The notes: generated from the sequence alone by a model not told the origin. A DNA stretch of 64,000 nucleotides from Parietaria judaica (GCA_954871525.1 OX940866.1:37708521-37772520), one strand, 5' to 3'. Counted from the stretch's first letter, positions 42,037 to 54,898 are shown. A program made the numbers and translations.

Positions 42037-42060
42037 ATAGGAAATGCTAGCATTTCCTAT
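42037..42060. repeat. Shortened dyad with central TA removed (24-bp perfect palindrome)
   Basis: The dyad centre CTATAG is reduced to CTAG, giving GGAAATGCTAGCATTTCC flanked by ATA and TAT. The symmetry stays perfect because exactly the two central bases are missing. This is an early copy of a variant that becomes common from about 42 to 62 kb (for example at 45.75, 47.31, 48.52, 50.08, 51.30, 52.51 and 56.52 kb). Confidence 0.88.
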
Positions 42061-42719
42061 AGCATTTCTTTATTTTACATTGTTTACGACCTAAAATTCG
42101 AACCAGTTGAAAAAATAATGATTTTAGGGCATATACATTGGAATTTGAATATAACAAGAGTTCTCATGCAAAAATATGCAAGGATTAAATTGTTGACGAG
42201 GAATGCCATAGGAAATGCTATAGCATTTCCGATAGCATTTCTTTATTTTACATTTTTTTACAACCTTAAATTTCAAACCAATTGAAAAAATAATTATTTT
42301 AGGGCCTATACATTGGAATTTGAATATAACAAGAGTTCTCATGAAAAAATATGCAAGGATTAAATTGTTGGCGAGAAATGCCATAGGAAATGCTATAGAA
42401 TTTCCTATAGAAATTCTTTATTTTACATTTTTTACAACCTTAAATTTCGAACCAATTGAAAAAATAATGATTTTAGGGCATATACATTTGAATTTGAATA
42501 TAACAAGAGTTCTCATGCAAAAATATACAAGGATTAGATTGTTGACGAGAAATGCCATAGGAAATGCTAGCATTTACTATAGCATTTCTTTATTTTACAT
42601 TGTTTACGACCTAAAATTTCGAACCAATTGAAAAAATAATGATTTTAGGGCTTATACATTGGAATTTGAATATAACAAGAGTTCTCATGCAAAAATATGC
42701 AAGGATTAAATTGTTGACG

Positions 42720-42763
42720 AGAAATGCTATAGGAAATGCTATAGCATTTCCTATAGCATTTCT
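42720..42763. repeat. Perfect 44-bp palindrome (fully symmetric form of the monomer dyad)
   Basis: The arms are perfectly complementary around a centre between 42741 and 42742, inside GGAAATGCTATAGCATTTCC. The left arm is two copies of the 12-bp word GAAATGCTATAG and the right arm is their inverse. In the typical monomer the same 44 bp are symmetric except for one pair: the left arm reads GCCATAGG where perfect symmetry needs GCTATAGG. The T here makes it perfect. A perfect palindrome with no spacer can extrude as a cruciform in supercoiled DNA, or bind a symmetric dimer. Those are general properties of such sequences and are not shown to occur here. Confidence 0.93.
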
Positions 42764-44454
42764 TTATTTTACATTGTTTACGACCTAAAATTCGAACCAA
42801 TTGAAAAAATAATTATTTTAGGGCTTATACATTGGAATTTGAATATAACAGGAGTTTTCATGCAAAAATATGCAAGGATTAAATTGTGGACAAGGAATTC
42901 CATAGGAAATGCTATAGCATTTCCTATAGCATTTCTTTATTTTACATTTTTTTACAACCTTAAATTTCTAACCAATTGAAAAAATAATGATTTTAGGGCT
43001 TATACATTGGAATTTGAATATAACAGGAGTTCTCATGCAAAAATATGCAAGGATTAAATTGTGGACAAGGAATGCCATAGGAAATGCTATAGCATTTCCT
43101 ATAGCATTTCTTTATTTTACATTTTTTTACAACCTTAAATTTCTAACCAATTGAAAAATTAATGATTTTAGGGCTTGTACATTGGAATTTGAATATAACA
43201 AGAGTTCTCATGCAAAAATATGCAAGGATTAAATTGTTGACGAGAAATGCCATAGGAAATGCTAGCATTTCCTATAGCATTTCTTTATTTTACATTGTTT
43301 ACGAACTAAAATTTCGAACCAATTGAAAAAATAATGATTTTAGGGCTTATACATTGGAATTTGAATATAACAAGAGTTCTCATGCAAAAATATGCAAGGA
43401 TTAAATTGTTGACGAGAAAAGCCATAGGAAATGCTATAGCATTTCCTATAGCATTTCTTTATTTTACATTGTTTACGACCTAAAATTCGAACCAGTTGAA
43501 AAAATAATGATTTTAGGGCATATACATTGGAATTTGAATATAACAAGAGTTCTCATGCAAAAATATGCAAGGATTAAATTTTTGACGAGGAATGCCATAG
43601 GAAATGCTATAGCATTTCCGATAGCATTTCTTTATTTTACATTTTTTTACAACCTTAAATTTCGAACCAATAGAAAAAATAATTATTTTAGGGCCTATAC
43701 ATTGGAATTTGAATATAACAAGAGTTCTCATGAAAAAATATGCAAGGATTAAATTGTTGGCGAGAAATGCCATAGGAAATGCTATAGAATTTCCTATAGA
43801 AATTCTTTATTTTACATTTTTTACAACCTTAAATTTTGAACCAATTGAAAAAATAATGATTTTAGGGCTTATACATTGGAATTTGAATATAAAAAGAGTT
43901 CTCATGCAAAAATATACAAGGATTAGATTGTTGACGAGAAATGCCATAGGAAATGCTAGCATTTCCTACAACATTTCTTTATTTTACATTGTTTACGACC
44001 TAAAATTTCGAATCAATTGAAAAAATAATGATTTTAGGGCTTATACATTGGAATTTGAATATAACAAGAGTTCTCATGCAAAAATATGCAAGGATTAAAT
44101 TGTTGACGAGAAATGCTGTAGGAAATGCTATAGCATTTCCTATAGCATTTCTTTATTTTACATTGTTTACGACCTAAAATTCGAACCAATTGAAAAAATT
44201 ATTATTTTAGGGCATATACATTGGAATTTGAATATAACAGGAGTTCTCATGCAAAAATATGCAAGGATTAAATTGTGGACAAGGAATTCCATAGGAAATG
44301 CTATAGCATTTCCTATAGCATTTCTTTATTTTACATTTTTTTACAACCTTCAATTTCTAACCAATTGAAAAAATAATGATTTTAGGGCTTATACATTGGA
44401 ATTTGAATATAACAGGAGTTCTCATGCAAAAATATGCAAGGATTAAATTGTGGA

Positions 44455-44500
44455 CAAGGAAGGCCGTAGGACAAGAGTTCTCAAGCAAAAATATGCAAGG
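44455..44500 (+). repeat. Truncated monomer junction (about 115 bp deleted)
   Basis: The left part of a GTGGACAAGG monomer reads GGAAGGCCGTAGG and then jumps directly to ACAAGAGTTCTC of a monomer, leaving a unit of about 59 bp. The same join (GGCCATAGGACAAGAG) occurs near 56280 and 60294. A single deletion copied to three places is the simplest reading, because the breakpoint is identical. Confidence 0.88.
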
Positions 44501-45730
44501 ATTAAATTGTTGACGAGAAATGCCATAGGAAATGCTATAGCATTTCCTATAGCAATTCTTTATTTTACATTGTTTACGACTTAAAATTTCGAATCAATTG
44601 AAAAAATAATGATTTTAGGGCTTATACATTGGAATATGAATATAACAAGAGTTATCATGCAAAAATATGCAAGGATTAAATTGTTGACGAGAAATGCCAT
44701 ATGAAATGCTATAGCATTTCCTATAGCATTTCTTTATTTGACATTTTTTACAACCTTAAATTTCGAATCAATTGAAAAAATAATGATTTTAGGGCTTATA
44801 AATTGGAATTTGAATATAACAAGAGTTCTCATGCAAAAATATGCAAGGATTAATTTGTTGAAGAGAAATGCCATAGGAAATACTATAGCATTTCCTATAG
44901 CATTTCTTTATTTTACATTTTTTACAACCTTAAATTTCGAATCAATTAAAAAAATAATGATTTAAGGGCTTATACATTGGAATTTGAATATACCTAGAAT
45001 TCTCATGCAAAAATATGCAAGGATTAAATTGTTGACGAGAAATGCCATAGGAAATGCTATAGCATTTTCTATAGCATTTCCTTATTTTACATTTTTTACA
45101 ACCTTAAATTTCGAACCAATTGAAAAAATAATGATTTTAGGGCTTATACATTGGAATATGAATATAACAAGAGTTCTCATGCAAAAATATGCAAGGATTA
45201 AATTGTTGACGAGAAATGCCATAGGAAATGCTATAGCATTTCCTATAGCATTTCTTTATTTGATATTCTTTACAACCTTAAATTTTGAATCAATTGAAAA
45301 AATAATGATTTTAGGGCTTATACATTGGAATTTGAATATAACAAGAGTTCTCATGCAAAAATATGCAAGGATTAAATTGAAGACGAGAAATGCCATAGGA
45401 AATGCTATAGCATTTCCTATAGCATTTCTTTATTTTACAGTTTTTACAACCTTAAATTTCGAACCAATTAAAAAAATAATGATTTTAGGGCTTATACATT
45501 GGAATTTTAATATAACAAGAGTTATGATGCAAAAATATGCAAGGATTAAATTGTTGACGAGAAATGCCATAGGAAATTCTATAGCATTTCCTATAGCATT
45601 TCTTTATTTGACATTTTTTACAACCTTAAATTTCGAATCAATTGAAAAAATAATGATTTTAGAGCTTATACATTGGAATTTGAGTATAACAAGAGTTCTC
45701 ATGCAAAAATATGCAAGGATTAAATTGTTG
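44480..45730 (+). repeat. Irregular monomers related to 60.3-61.1 kb
   Basis: About seven monomers of the CGAATCAATTG and TTGAAGAGAAATGCC subtypes. From the truncated junction to about 45280 the order of variants (GTTATCATGC, ATACTATAGC, GATTTAAGGGC, TTTGATATTCTTTAC) matches that from 60295, at an offset of about 15.83 kb. One stretch between them (44.97-45.2 kb) has no counterpart there. Confidence 0.78.
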
Positions 45731-47982
45731 AAGAGAAATGCCATAGGAAATGCTAGCATTTCCTATAGCATTTCTTTATTTTACAATTTTTACAACCTTA
45801 AATTTCGAACCAATTAAAAAAATAATGATTTTAGGGCTTATACATTGGAATTTGAATATAACAAGAGTTCTCATGCAAAAATATACAAGGATTAGATTGT
45901 TGACGAGAAATGCCATAGGAAATGCTAGCATTTCCTATGGCATTTCTTTATTTTACATTGTTTACGACCTAAAATTTCGAACCAATTGAAAAAATAATGA
46001 TTTTAGGGCTTATACATTGGAATTTGAATATAACAAGTGTTCTCATGCAAAAATATGCAAGGATTAAATTGTTGACGAGAAATGCTATAAGAAATGCTAT
46101 AGCATTTCCTATAGCATTTCTTTATTTTACATTGTTTACGACCTAAAATTCGAACCAATTGAAAAAATAATGATTTTAGGGCTTATACATTTGAATTTGA
46201 ATATAACAGGAGTTTTCATGCAAAATCATTCAAGGATTAAATTGTGGACAAGGAATTCCATAGGAAATGCTATAGCATTTCCTATAGCATTTCTTTATTT
46301 TACATTTTTTTACAACCTTAAATTTCTAACCAATTGAAAAAATAATGATTTTAGGGCTTATACATTGGAATTTGAATATAACAGGAGTTCTCATGCAAAA
46401 ATATGCAAGGATTAAATTGTGGACAAGGAATGCCATAGGAAATGCTATAGCATTTCCTTTAGCATTTCTTTATTTTACATTTTTTTACAACCTTAAATTT
46501 CTAACCAATTGAAAAATTAATGATTTTAGGGCTTGTACATTGGAATTTGAATATAACAAGAGTTCTCATGCAAAAATATGCAAGGATTAAATTGTTGACG
46601 AGAAATGCCATAGGAAATGCTAGCATTTCCTATAGCATTTCTTTATTTTACATTGTTTACGACCTAAAATTTTGAACCAATTGAAAAAATAATGATTTTA
46701 GGGCTTATACATTGGAATTTGAATATAACAAGAGTTCTCATGCAAAAATATGCAAGGATTAAATTGTTGACGAGAAAAGCCATAGGAAATGCTATAGCAT
46801 TTCCTATAGCATTTCTTTATTTTACATTGTTTACGACCTAAAATTTGAACCAGTTGAAAAAATAATGATTTTAGGGCATATACATTGGAATTTGAATATA
46901 ACAAGAGTTCTCATGCAAAAATATGCAAGGATTAAATTGTTGAAGAGAAATGCCATAGGAAATACTATAGCATTTCCTATAGCATTTCTTTATTTTACAT
47001 TTTTACAAACTTAAATTTCGAATCAATTAAAAAAATAATGATTTAAGGGCTTATACATTGGAATTTGAATATAACTAGAATTCTCATGCAAAAATTTGCA
47101 AGGATTAAATTGTTGACGAGAAATGCCATAGGAAATGCTATAGCATTTCCTATAGCATTTCCTTATTTTACATTTTTTACAACCTTAAATTTCGAACCAA
47201 TTTAAAAAATAATGATTTTAGGGCTTATACATTGGAATATGAATATAACAAGAGTTCTCATGCAAAAATATGCAAGGATTAAATTGTTGACGAGAAATGC
47301 CATAGGAAATGCTAGCATTTCCTATAGCATTTCTTTATTTGATATTCTTTACAACCTTAAATTTTGAATCAATTGAAAAAATAAAGATTTTAGGGCTTAT
47401 ACATTGGAATTTGAATATAACAAGAGTTCTCATGCAAAAATATGCAAGGATTAAATTGTTGACGAGAAATGCCATAGGAAATGCTATAGCATTTCCTATA
47501 GCATTTCTTTATTTGACATTTTTTACAACCTTAAATTTCGAATCAATTGAAAAAATAATGATTTTAGGGCTTATACATTGGAATTTGAGTATAACAAGAG
47601 TTCTCATGCAAAAATATGCAAGGATTAAATTGTTGAAGAGAAATGCCATAGGAAATGCTAGCATTTCCTATGGCATTTCTTTATTTTACAATTTTTACAA
47701 CCGTAAATTTCGAACCAATTAAAAAAATAATGATTTTAGGGCTTATACATTGGAATTTGAATATAACAAGAGTTCTCATGCTAAAATATACAAGGATTAG
47801 ATTGTTGACAAGAAATGCCATAGGAAATGCTAGCATTTCCTATAGCATTTCTTTATTTTACATTGTTTACGACCTAAAATTTCGAACCAATTGAAAAAAT
47901 AATGATTTTAGGGCTTATACATTGGAATTTGAATATAACAAGAGTTCTCATGCAAGAATATGCAAGGATTAAATTGTTGACG

Positions 47983-48026
47983 AGAAATGCTATAGGAAAT
48001 GCTATAGCATTTCCTATAGCATTTCT
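47983..48026. repeat. Perfect 44-bp palindrome
   Basis: Same fully symmetric variant of the dyad as at 42720 (GCTATAGG in the left arm). It lies in a monomer marked by GCAAGAATATGC, part of the 2,772-bp higher-order unit. Confidence 0.9.
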
Positions 48027-50237
48027 TTATTTTACATTGTTTACGACCTAAAATTCGAACCAATTAAAAAAATAATGATTTTAGGGCTTATACATTGGAA
48101 TTTGAATATAACAGGAGTTTTCATGCAAAAATATGCAAGGATTAAATTGTGGACAAGGAATTCCATAGTAAATGCTATAGCATTTCCTATAGCATTTCTT
48201 TATTTTACATTTTTTTACAACCTTAAATTTCTAGCCAATTGAAAAAATAATGATTTTAGGGCTTATACATTGGAATTTGAATATAACAGGAGTTCTCATG
48301 CAAAAATATGCAAGGATTAAATTGTGGACAAGGAATGCCATAGGAAATGCTATAGCATTTCCTATAGCATTTCTTTATTTTACATTTTTTTACAACCTTA
48401 AATTTCTAACCAATTGAAAAATTAATGATTTTAGGGCTTGTACATTGGAATTTGAATATAACAAGAGTTCTCATGCAAAAATATGCAAGGATTAAATTGT
48501 TGACGAGAAATGCCATAGGAAATGCTAGCATTTCCTATAGCATTTCTTTATTTTACAATTTTTACAACCTTAAATTTCGAACCAATTAAAAAAACAATGA
48601 TTTTAGGGCTTATACATTGGAATTTGAATATAACAAGAGTTCTCATGCAAAAATATACAAGGATTAGATTGTTGACGAGAAATGCCATAGGAAATGCTAG
48701 CATTTCCTATGGCATTTCTTTATTTTACATTGTTTACGACCTAAAATTTCGAACCAATTGAAAAAATAATGATTTTAGGGCTTATACATTGGAATTTGAA
48801 TATAACAAGTGTTCTCATGCAAAAATATGCAAGGATTAAATTGTTGACGAGAAATGCTATAAGAAATGCTATAGCATTTCCTATAGCATTTCTTTATTTT
48901 ACATTGTTTACGACCTAAAATTCGAACCAATTGGAAAAATAATGATTTTAGGGCTTATACATTTGAATTTGAATATAACAGGAGTTTTCATGCAAAATCA
49001 TTCAAGGATTAAATTGTGGACAAGGAATTCCATAGGAAATGCTATAGCATTTCCTATAGCATTTCTTTATTTTACATTTTTTTACAACCTTAAATTTCTA
49101 ACCAATTGAAAAAATAATGATTTTAGGGCTTATACATTGGAATTTGAATATAACAGGAGTTCTCATGCAAAAATATGCAAGGATTAAATTGTGGACAAGG
49201 AATGCCATAGGAAATGCTATAGCATTTCCTTTAGCATTTCTTTATTTTACATTTTTTTACAACCTTAAATTTCTAACCAATTGAAAAATTAATGATTTTA
49301 GGGCTTGTACATTGGAATTTGAATATAACAAGAGTTCTCATGCAAAAATATGCAAGGATTAAATTGTTGACGAGAAATGCCATAGGAAATGCTAGCATTT
49401 CCTATAGCATTTCTTTATTTTACATTGTTTACGACCTAAAATTTTGAACCAATTGAAAAAATAATGATTTTAGGGCTTATACATTGGAATTTGAATATAA
49501 CAAGAGTTCTCATGCAAAAATATGCAAGGATTAAATTGTTGACGAGAAAAGCCATAGGAAATGCTATAGCATTTCCTATAGCATTTCTTTATTTTACATT
49601 GTTTACGACCTAAAATTTGAACCAGTTGAAAAAATAATGATTTTAGGGCATATACATTGGAATTTGAATATAACAAGAGTTCTCATGCAAAAATATGCAA
49701 GGATTAAATTGTTGAAGAGAAATGCCATAGGAAATACTATAGCATTTCCTATAGCATTTCTTTATTTTACATTTTTTACAAACTTAAATTTCGAATCAAT
49801 TAAAAAAATAATGATTTAAGGGCTTATACATTGGAATTTGAATATAACTAGAATTCTCATGCAAAAATATGCAAGTATTAAATTGTTGACGAGAAATGCC
49901 ATAGGAAATGCTATAGCATTTCCTATAGCATTTCCTTATTTTACATTTTTTACAACCTTAAATTTCGAACCAATTTAAAAAATAATGATTTTAGGGCTTA
50001 TACATTGGAATATGAATATAACAAGAGTTCTCATGCAAAAATATGCAAGGATTAAATTGTTGACGAGAAATGCCATAGGAAATGCTAGCATTTCCTATAG
50101 CATTTCTTTATTTGATATTCTTTACAACCTTAAATTTTGAATCAATTGAAAAAATAAAGATTTTAGGGCTTATACATTGGAATTTGAATATAACAAGAGT
50201 TCTCATGCAAAAATATGCAAGGATTAAATTGTTGACG

Positions 50238-50281
50238 AGAAATGCTATAGGAAATGCTATAGCATTTCCTATAGCATTTCT
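50238..50281. repeat. Perfect 44-bp palindrome
   Basis: Fully symmetric dyad in a monomer of the TTTGACA subtype. The homologous monomers at about 47.46, 51.45 and 52.66 kb carry the usual GCCATAGG, so the C-to-T change that perfects the symmetry arose separately in this copy. Confidence 0.88.
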
Positions 50282-50755
50282 TTATTTGACATTTTTTACA
50301 ACCTTAAATTTCGAATCAATTGAAAAAATAATGATTTTAGGGCTTATACATTGGAATTTGAGTATAACAAGAGTTCTCATGCAAAAATATGCAAGGATTA
50401 AATTGTTGAAGAGAAATGCCATAGGAAATGCTAGCATTTCCTATAGCATTTCTTTATTTTACAATTTTTACAACCGTAAATTTCGAACCAATTAAAAAAA
50501 TAATGATTTTAGGGCTTATACATTGGAATTTGAATATAACAAGAGTTCTCATGCTAAAATATACAAGGATTAGATTGTTGACAAGAAATGCCATAGGAAA
50601 TGCTAGCATTTCCTATAGCATTTCTTTATTTTACATTGTTTACGACCTAAAATTTCGAACCAATTGAAAAAATAATGATTTTAGGGCTTATACATTGGAA
50701 TTTGAATATAACAAGAGTTCTCATGCAAGAATATGCAAGGATTAAATTGTTGACG

Positions 50756-50799
50756 AGAAATGCTATAGGAAATGCTATAGCATTTCCTATAGCATTTCT
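50756..50799. repeat. Perfect 44-bp palindrome
   Basis: Homologue of the 47983 dyad one 2,773-bp unit downstream, in the same GCAAGAATATGC monomer class. Symmetry is intact in both copies. Confidence 0.88.
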
Positions 50800-51968
50800 T
50801 TATTTTACATTGTTTACGACCTAAAATTCGAACCAATTAAAAAAATAATGATTTTAGGGCTTATACATTGGAATTTGAATATAACAGGAGTTTTCATGCA
50901 AAAATATGCAAGGATTAAATTGTGGACAAGGAATTCCATAGTAAATGCTATAGCATTTCCTATAGCATTTCTTTATTTTACATTTTTTTACAACCTTAAA
51001 TTTCTAGCCAATTGAAAAAATAATGATTTTAGGGCTTATACATTGGAATTTGAATATAACAGGAGTTCTCATGCAAAAATATGCAAGGATTAAATTGTGG
51101 ACAAGGAATGCCATAGGAAATGCTATAGCATTTCCTATAGCATTTCTTTATTTTACATTTTTTTACAACCTTAAATTTCTAACCAATTGAAAAATTAATG
51201 ATTTTAGGGCTTGTACATTGGAATTTGAATATAACAAGAGTTCTCATGCAAAAATATGCAAGGATTAAATTGTTGACGAGAAATGCCATAGGAAATGCTA
51301 GCATTTCCTATAGCATTTCTTTATTTGATATTCTTTACAACCTTAAATTTTGAATCAATTGAAAAAATAAAGATTTTAGGGCTTATACTTTGGAATTTGA
51401 ATATAACAAGAGTTCTCATGCAAAAATATGCAAGGATTAAATTGTTGACGAGAAATGCCATAGGAAATGCTATAGCATTTCCTATAGCATTTCTTTATTT
51501 GACATTTTTTACAACCTTAAATTTCGAATCAATTGAAAAAATAATGATTTTAGGGCTTATACATTGGAATTTGAGTATAACAAGAGTTCTCATGCAAAAA
51601 TATGCAAGGATTAAATTGTTGAAGAGAAATGCCATAGGAAATGCTAGCATTTCCTATAGCATTTCTTTATTTTACAATTTTTACAACCGTAAATTTCGAA
51701 CCAATTAAAAAAATAATGATTTTAGGGCTTATACATTGGAATTTGAATATAACAAGAGTTCTCATGCTAAAATATACAAGGATTAGATTGTTGACAAGAA
51801 ATGCCATAGGAAATGCTAGCATTTCCTATAGCATTTCTTTATTTTACATTGTTTACGACCTAAAATTTCGAACCAATTGAAAAAATAATGATTTTAGGGC
51901 TTATACATTGGAATTTGAATATAACAAGAGTTCTCATGCAAGAATATGCAAGGATTAAATTGTTGACG

Positions 51969-52012
51969 AGAAATGCTATAGGAAATGCTATAGCATTTCC
52001 TATAGCATTTCT
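51969..52012. repeat. Perfect 44-bp palindrome
   Basis: Next homologue of the 50756 dyad, exactly 1,213 bp downstream within the 7-mer higher-order repeat. The perfect symmetry was carried along by amplification. Confidence 0.88.
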
Positions 52013-53609
52013 TTATTTTACATTGTTTACGACCTAAAATTCGAACCAATTAAAAAAATAATGATTTTAGGGCTTATACATTGGAATTTGAATATAACAG
52101 GAGTTTTCATGCAAAAATATGCAAGGATTAAATTGTGGACAAGGAATTCCATAGTAAATGCTATAGCATTTCCTATAGCATTTCTTTATTTTACATTTTT
52201 TTACAACCTTAAATTTCTAGCCAATTGAAAAAATAATGATTTTAGGGCTTATACATTGGAATTTGAATATAACAGGAGTTCTCATGCAAAAATATGCAAG
52301 GATTAAATTGTGGACAAGGAATGCCATAGGAAATGCTATAGCATTTCCTATAGCATTTCTTTATTTTACATTTTTTTACAACCTTAAATTTCTAACCAAT
52401 TGAAAAATTAATGATTTTAGGGCTTGTACATTGGAATTTGAATATAACAAGAGTTCTCATGCAAAAATATGCAAGGATTAAATTGTTGACGAGAAATGCC
52501 ATAGGAAATGCTAGCATTTCCTATAGCATTTCTTTATTTGATATTCTTTACAACCTTAAATTTTGAATCAATTGAAAAAATAAAGATTTTAGGGCTTATA
52601 CATTGGAATTTGAATATAACAAGAGTTCTCATGCAAAAATATGCAAGGATTAAATTGTTGACGAGAAATGCCATAGGAAATGTTATAGCATTTCCTATAG
52701 CATTTCTTTATTTGACATTTTTTACAACCTTAAATTTCGAATCAATTGAAAAAATAATGATTTTAGGGCTTATACATTGGAATTTGAGTATAACAAGAGT
52801 TCTCATGCAAAAATATGCAAGGATTAAATTGTTGAAGAGAAATGCCATAGGAAATGCTAGCATTTCCTATAGCATTTCTTTATTTTACAATTTTTACAAC
52901 CTTAAATTTCGAACCAATTAAAAAAATAATGATTTTAGGGCTTATACATTGGAATTTGAATATAACAAGAGTTCTCATGCAAAAATATACAAGGATTAGA
53001 TTGTTGACAAGAAATGCCATAGGAAATGCTAGCATTTCCTATAGCATTTCTTTATTTTACATTGTTTACGACCTAAAATTTCGAACCAATTGAAAAAATA
53101 ATGATTTTAGGGCTTATACATTGGAATTTGAATATAACAGGAGTTTTCATGCAAAAATATGCAAGGATTAAATTGTGGACAAGGAATTCCATAGTAAATG
53201 CTATAGCATTTCCTATAGCATTTCTTTATTTTACATTTTTTTACAACCTTAAATTTCTAGCCAATTGAAAAAATAATGATTTTAGGGCTTATACATTGGA
53301 ATTTGAATATAACAGGAGTTCTCATGCAAAAATATGCAAGGATTAAATTGTGGACAAGGAATGCCATAGGAAATGCTATAGCATTTCCTATAGCATTTCT
53401 TTATTTTACATTTTTTTACAACCTTAAATTTCTAACCAATTGAAAAATTAATGATTTTAGGGCTTGTACATTGGAATTTGAATATAACAAGAGTTCTCAT
53501 GCAAAAATATGCAAGGATTAAATTGTTGACGAGAAATGCCATAGGAAATGCTAGCATTTCCTATAGCATTTCTTTATTTTACATTGTTTAAAACCTAAAA
53601 TTTCGAACC

Positions 53610-54262
53610 AATTGAAAAAATAATGATTTTAGGGCTTATACATTGGAATTTGAATATAACAAGAGTTCTCATGCAAAAATATGCAAGGATTAAATTGTTG
53701 ACGAGAAAAGCCATAGGAAATGCTATAGCATTTCCTATAGCATTTCTTTATTTTACATTGTTTACGACCTAAAATTCGAACCAGTTGAAAAATAATTATT
53801 TTAGGGCATATACATTGGAATTTGAATATAACAAGAGTTCTCATGCAAAAATATGCAAGGATTAAATTGTTGACGAGGAATGCCATAGGAAATGCTATAG
53901 CATTTCCGATAGCATTTCTTTATTTTACATTTTTTTACAACCTTAAATTTCGAACCAATTGAAAAAATAATTATTTTAGGGCCTATACATTGGAATTTGA
54001 ATATAACAAGAGTTCTCATGAAAAAATATGCAAGGATTAAATTGTTGGCGAGAAATGCCATAGGAAATGCTATAGAATTTCCTATAGAAATTCTTTGTTT
54101 TACATTTTTTACAACCTTAAATTTTGAACCAATTGAAAAAATAATGATTTTAGGGCTTATACATTGGAATTTGAATATAACAAGAGTTCTCATGCAAAAA
54201 TATACAAGGATTAGATTGTTGACGAGAAATGCCATAGGAAATGCATTTCCTATAGCATTTCT
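53610..54262 (+). repeat. Four-monomer module repeated inside the 4,014-bp unit (1,532-bp offset)
   Basis: The module recurs at 55142-55794 in the same unit and again in the second unit. It contains AGAAAAGCCATAGG, GGGCATATACATTGG with a five-A AATTGAAAAATAAT-type gap, CCGATAGC, GTTGGCGA and the 6-bp-shortened dyad. A related module is in block G at about 43.34-43.95 kb. The same module thus moved at least twice. Confidence 0.82.
54234..54253. repeat. Shortened dyad with 6 central bases removed (20-bp perfect palindrome)
   Basis: The sequence GGAAATGCATTTCC, with ATA and TAT outside, lacks the central TATAGC of the full dyad and is again perfectly symmetric. The same form recurs at 55766-55785, 58248-58267 and 59780-59799, as expected from the 1,532-bp and 4,014-bp duplications that contain it. 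Confidence 0.86.
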
Positions 54263-54898
54263 TTATTTGATATTCTTTACAACCTTAAATTTTGAATCAA
54301 TTGAAAAAATAATGATTTTAGGGCTTATACATTGGAATTTGAATATAACAAGAGTTCTCATGCAAAAATATGCAAGGATTAAATTGTTGACGAGAAATGC
54401 CATAGGAAATGCTATAGCATTTCCTATAGCATTTCTTTATTTGACATTTTTTACAACCTTAAATTTCGAATCAATTGAAAAAATAATGATTTTAGGGCTT
54501 ATACATTGGAATTTGAGTATAACAAGAGTTCTCATGCAAAAATATGCAAGGATTAAATTGTTGAAGAGAAATGCCATAGGAAATGCTAGCATTTCTTTAT
54601 TTTACAATTTTTACAACCTTAAATTTCGAACCAATTAAAAAAATAATGATTTTAGGGCTTATACATTGGAATTTGAATATAACAAGAGTTCTTATGCAAA
54701 AATATACAAGGATTAGATTGTTGACGAGAAATGCCATAGGAAATTCTAGCATTTCCTATAGCATTTCTTTATTTTACATTGTTTACGACCTAAAATTTCG
54801 AACCAATTGAAAAAATAATGATTTTAGGGCTTATACATTGGAATTTGAATATAACAAGAGTTCTCATGCAAGAATATGCAAGGATTAAATTGTTGACG

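Larger units (their letters stand above)
42020..44470 (+). repeat. HOR block G: 8-mer, 1,389-bp period, about 1.8 copies
   Basis: Monomers match at an offset of 1,389 bp: GGGCATATACATTGG (about 42128 and 43517), CCGATAGCATTTC (42230 and 43619), GTTGGCGAGAAATGCC (42367 and 43756), CCTATAGAAATTC and TATACAAGGATTAGATTG. The second copy ends abruptly at the truncated monomer near 44470. The module with GCATATACATTGG, CCGATAGC and GTTGGCGAG is reused at 53.6-54.2 and 55.2-55.8 kb. Confidence 0.87.
45730..51295 (+). repeat. HOR block H: 16-mer, 2,772-bp period, 2 copies
   Basis: Copy 1 spans about 45750-48521 and copy 2 about 48522-51294. Offsets of 2,772-2,773 bp link CAAAATCATTCAAGG (about 46219 and 48991), CCTTTAGCATTTC (46456 and 49228), CCAATTTAAAAAATAATG (47207 and 49971), TTTGATATTCTTTAC, ACAACCGTAAATTTCG (47697 and 50470) and ATAGTAAATGC (48166 and 50939). 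The unit is 12 bases short of 16 x 174, accounted for mainly by 2-bp losses at dyad centres and a few single-base gaps. Confidence 0.9.
50010..53100 (+). repeat. HOR block I: 7-mer, 1,213-bp period, about 2.5 copies, excised from the 16-mer
   Basis: Monomers starting at 50082, 51295 and 52508 match, as do 50428, 51641 and 52854, at exactly 1,213 bp. This unit is the last seven monomers of the block H 16-mer, so the 16-mer came first and its end was then amplified alone. The third copy lacks the GCAAGAATATGC monomer that should follow 53093, one monomer dropped. Confidence 0.9.

Noticed and set aside
42720..42763. Palindromes as Rho-independent terminators or operators
   Set aside because: The arms are A+T-rich without a G+C stem and U-tract arrangement, they occur in every monomer, and nothing suggests a bacterial context or neighbouring genes.
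53801..54235. Minus-strand open frames of 60-144 codons (here and at 55333, 57815, 59347, and many 86-codon cases)
   Set aside because: They are the reverse complement of the same monomers and often depend on the one-base longer T7 monomer to join two frames. Identical ones recur with each HOR copy.
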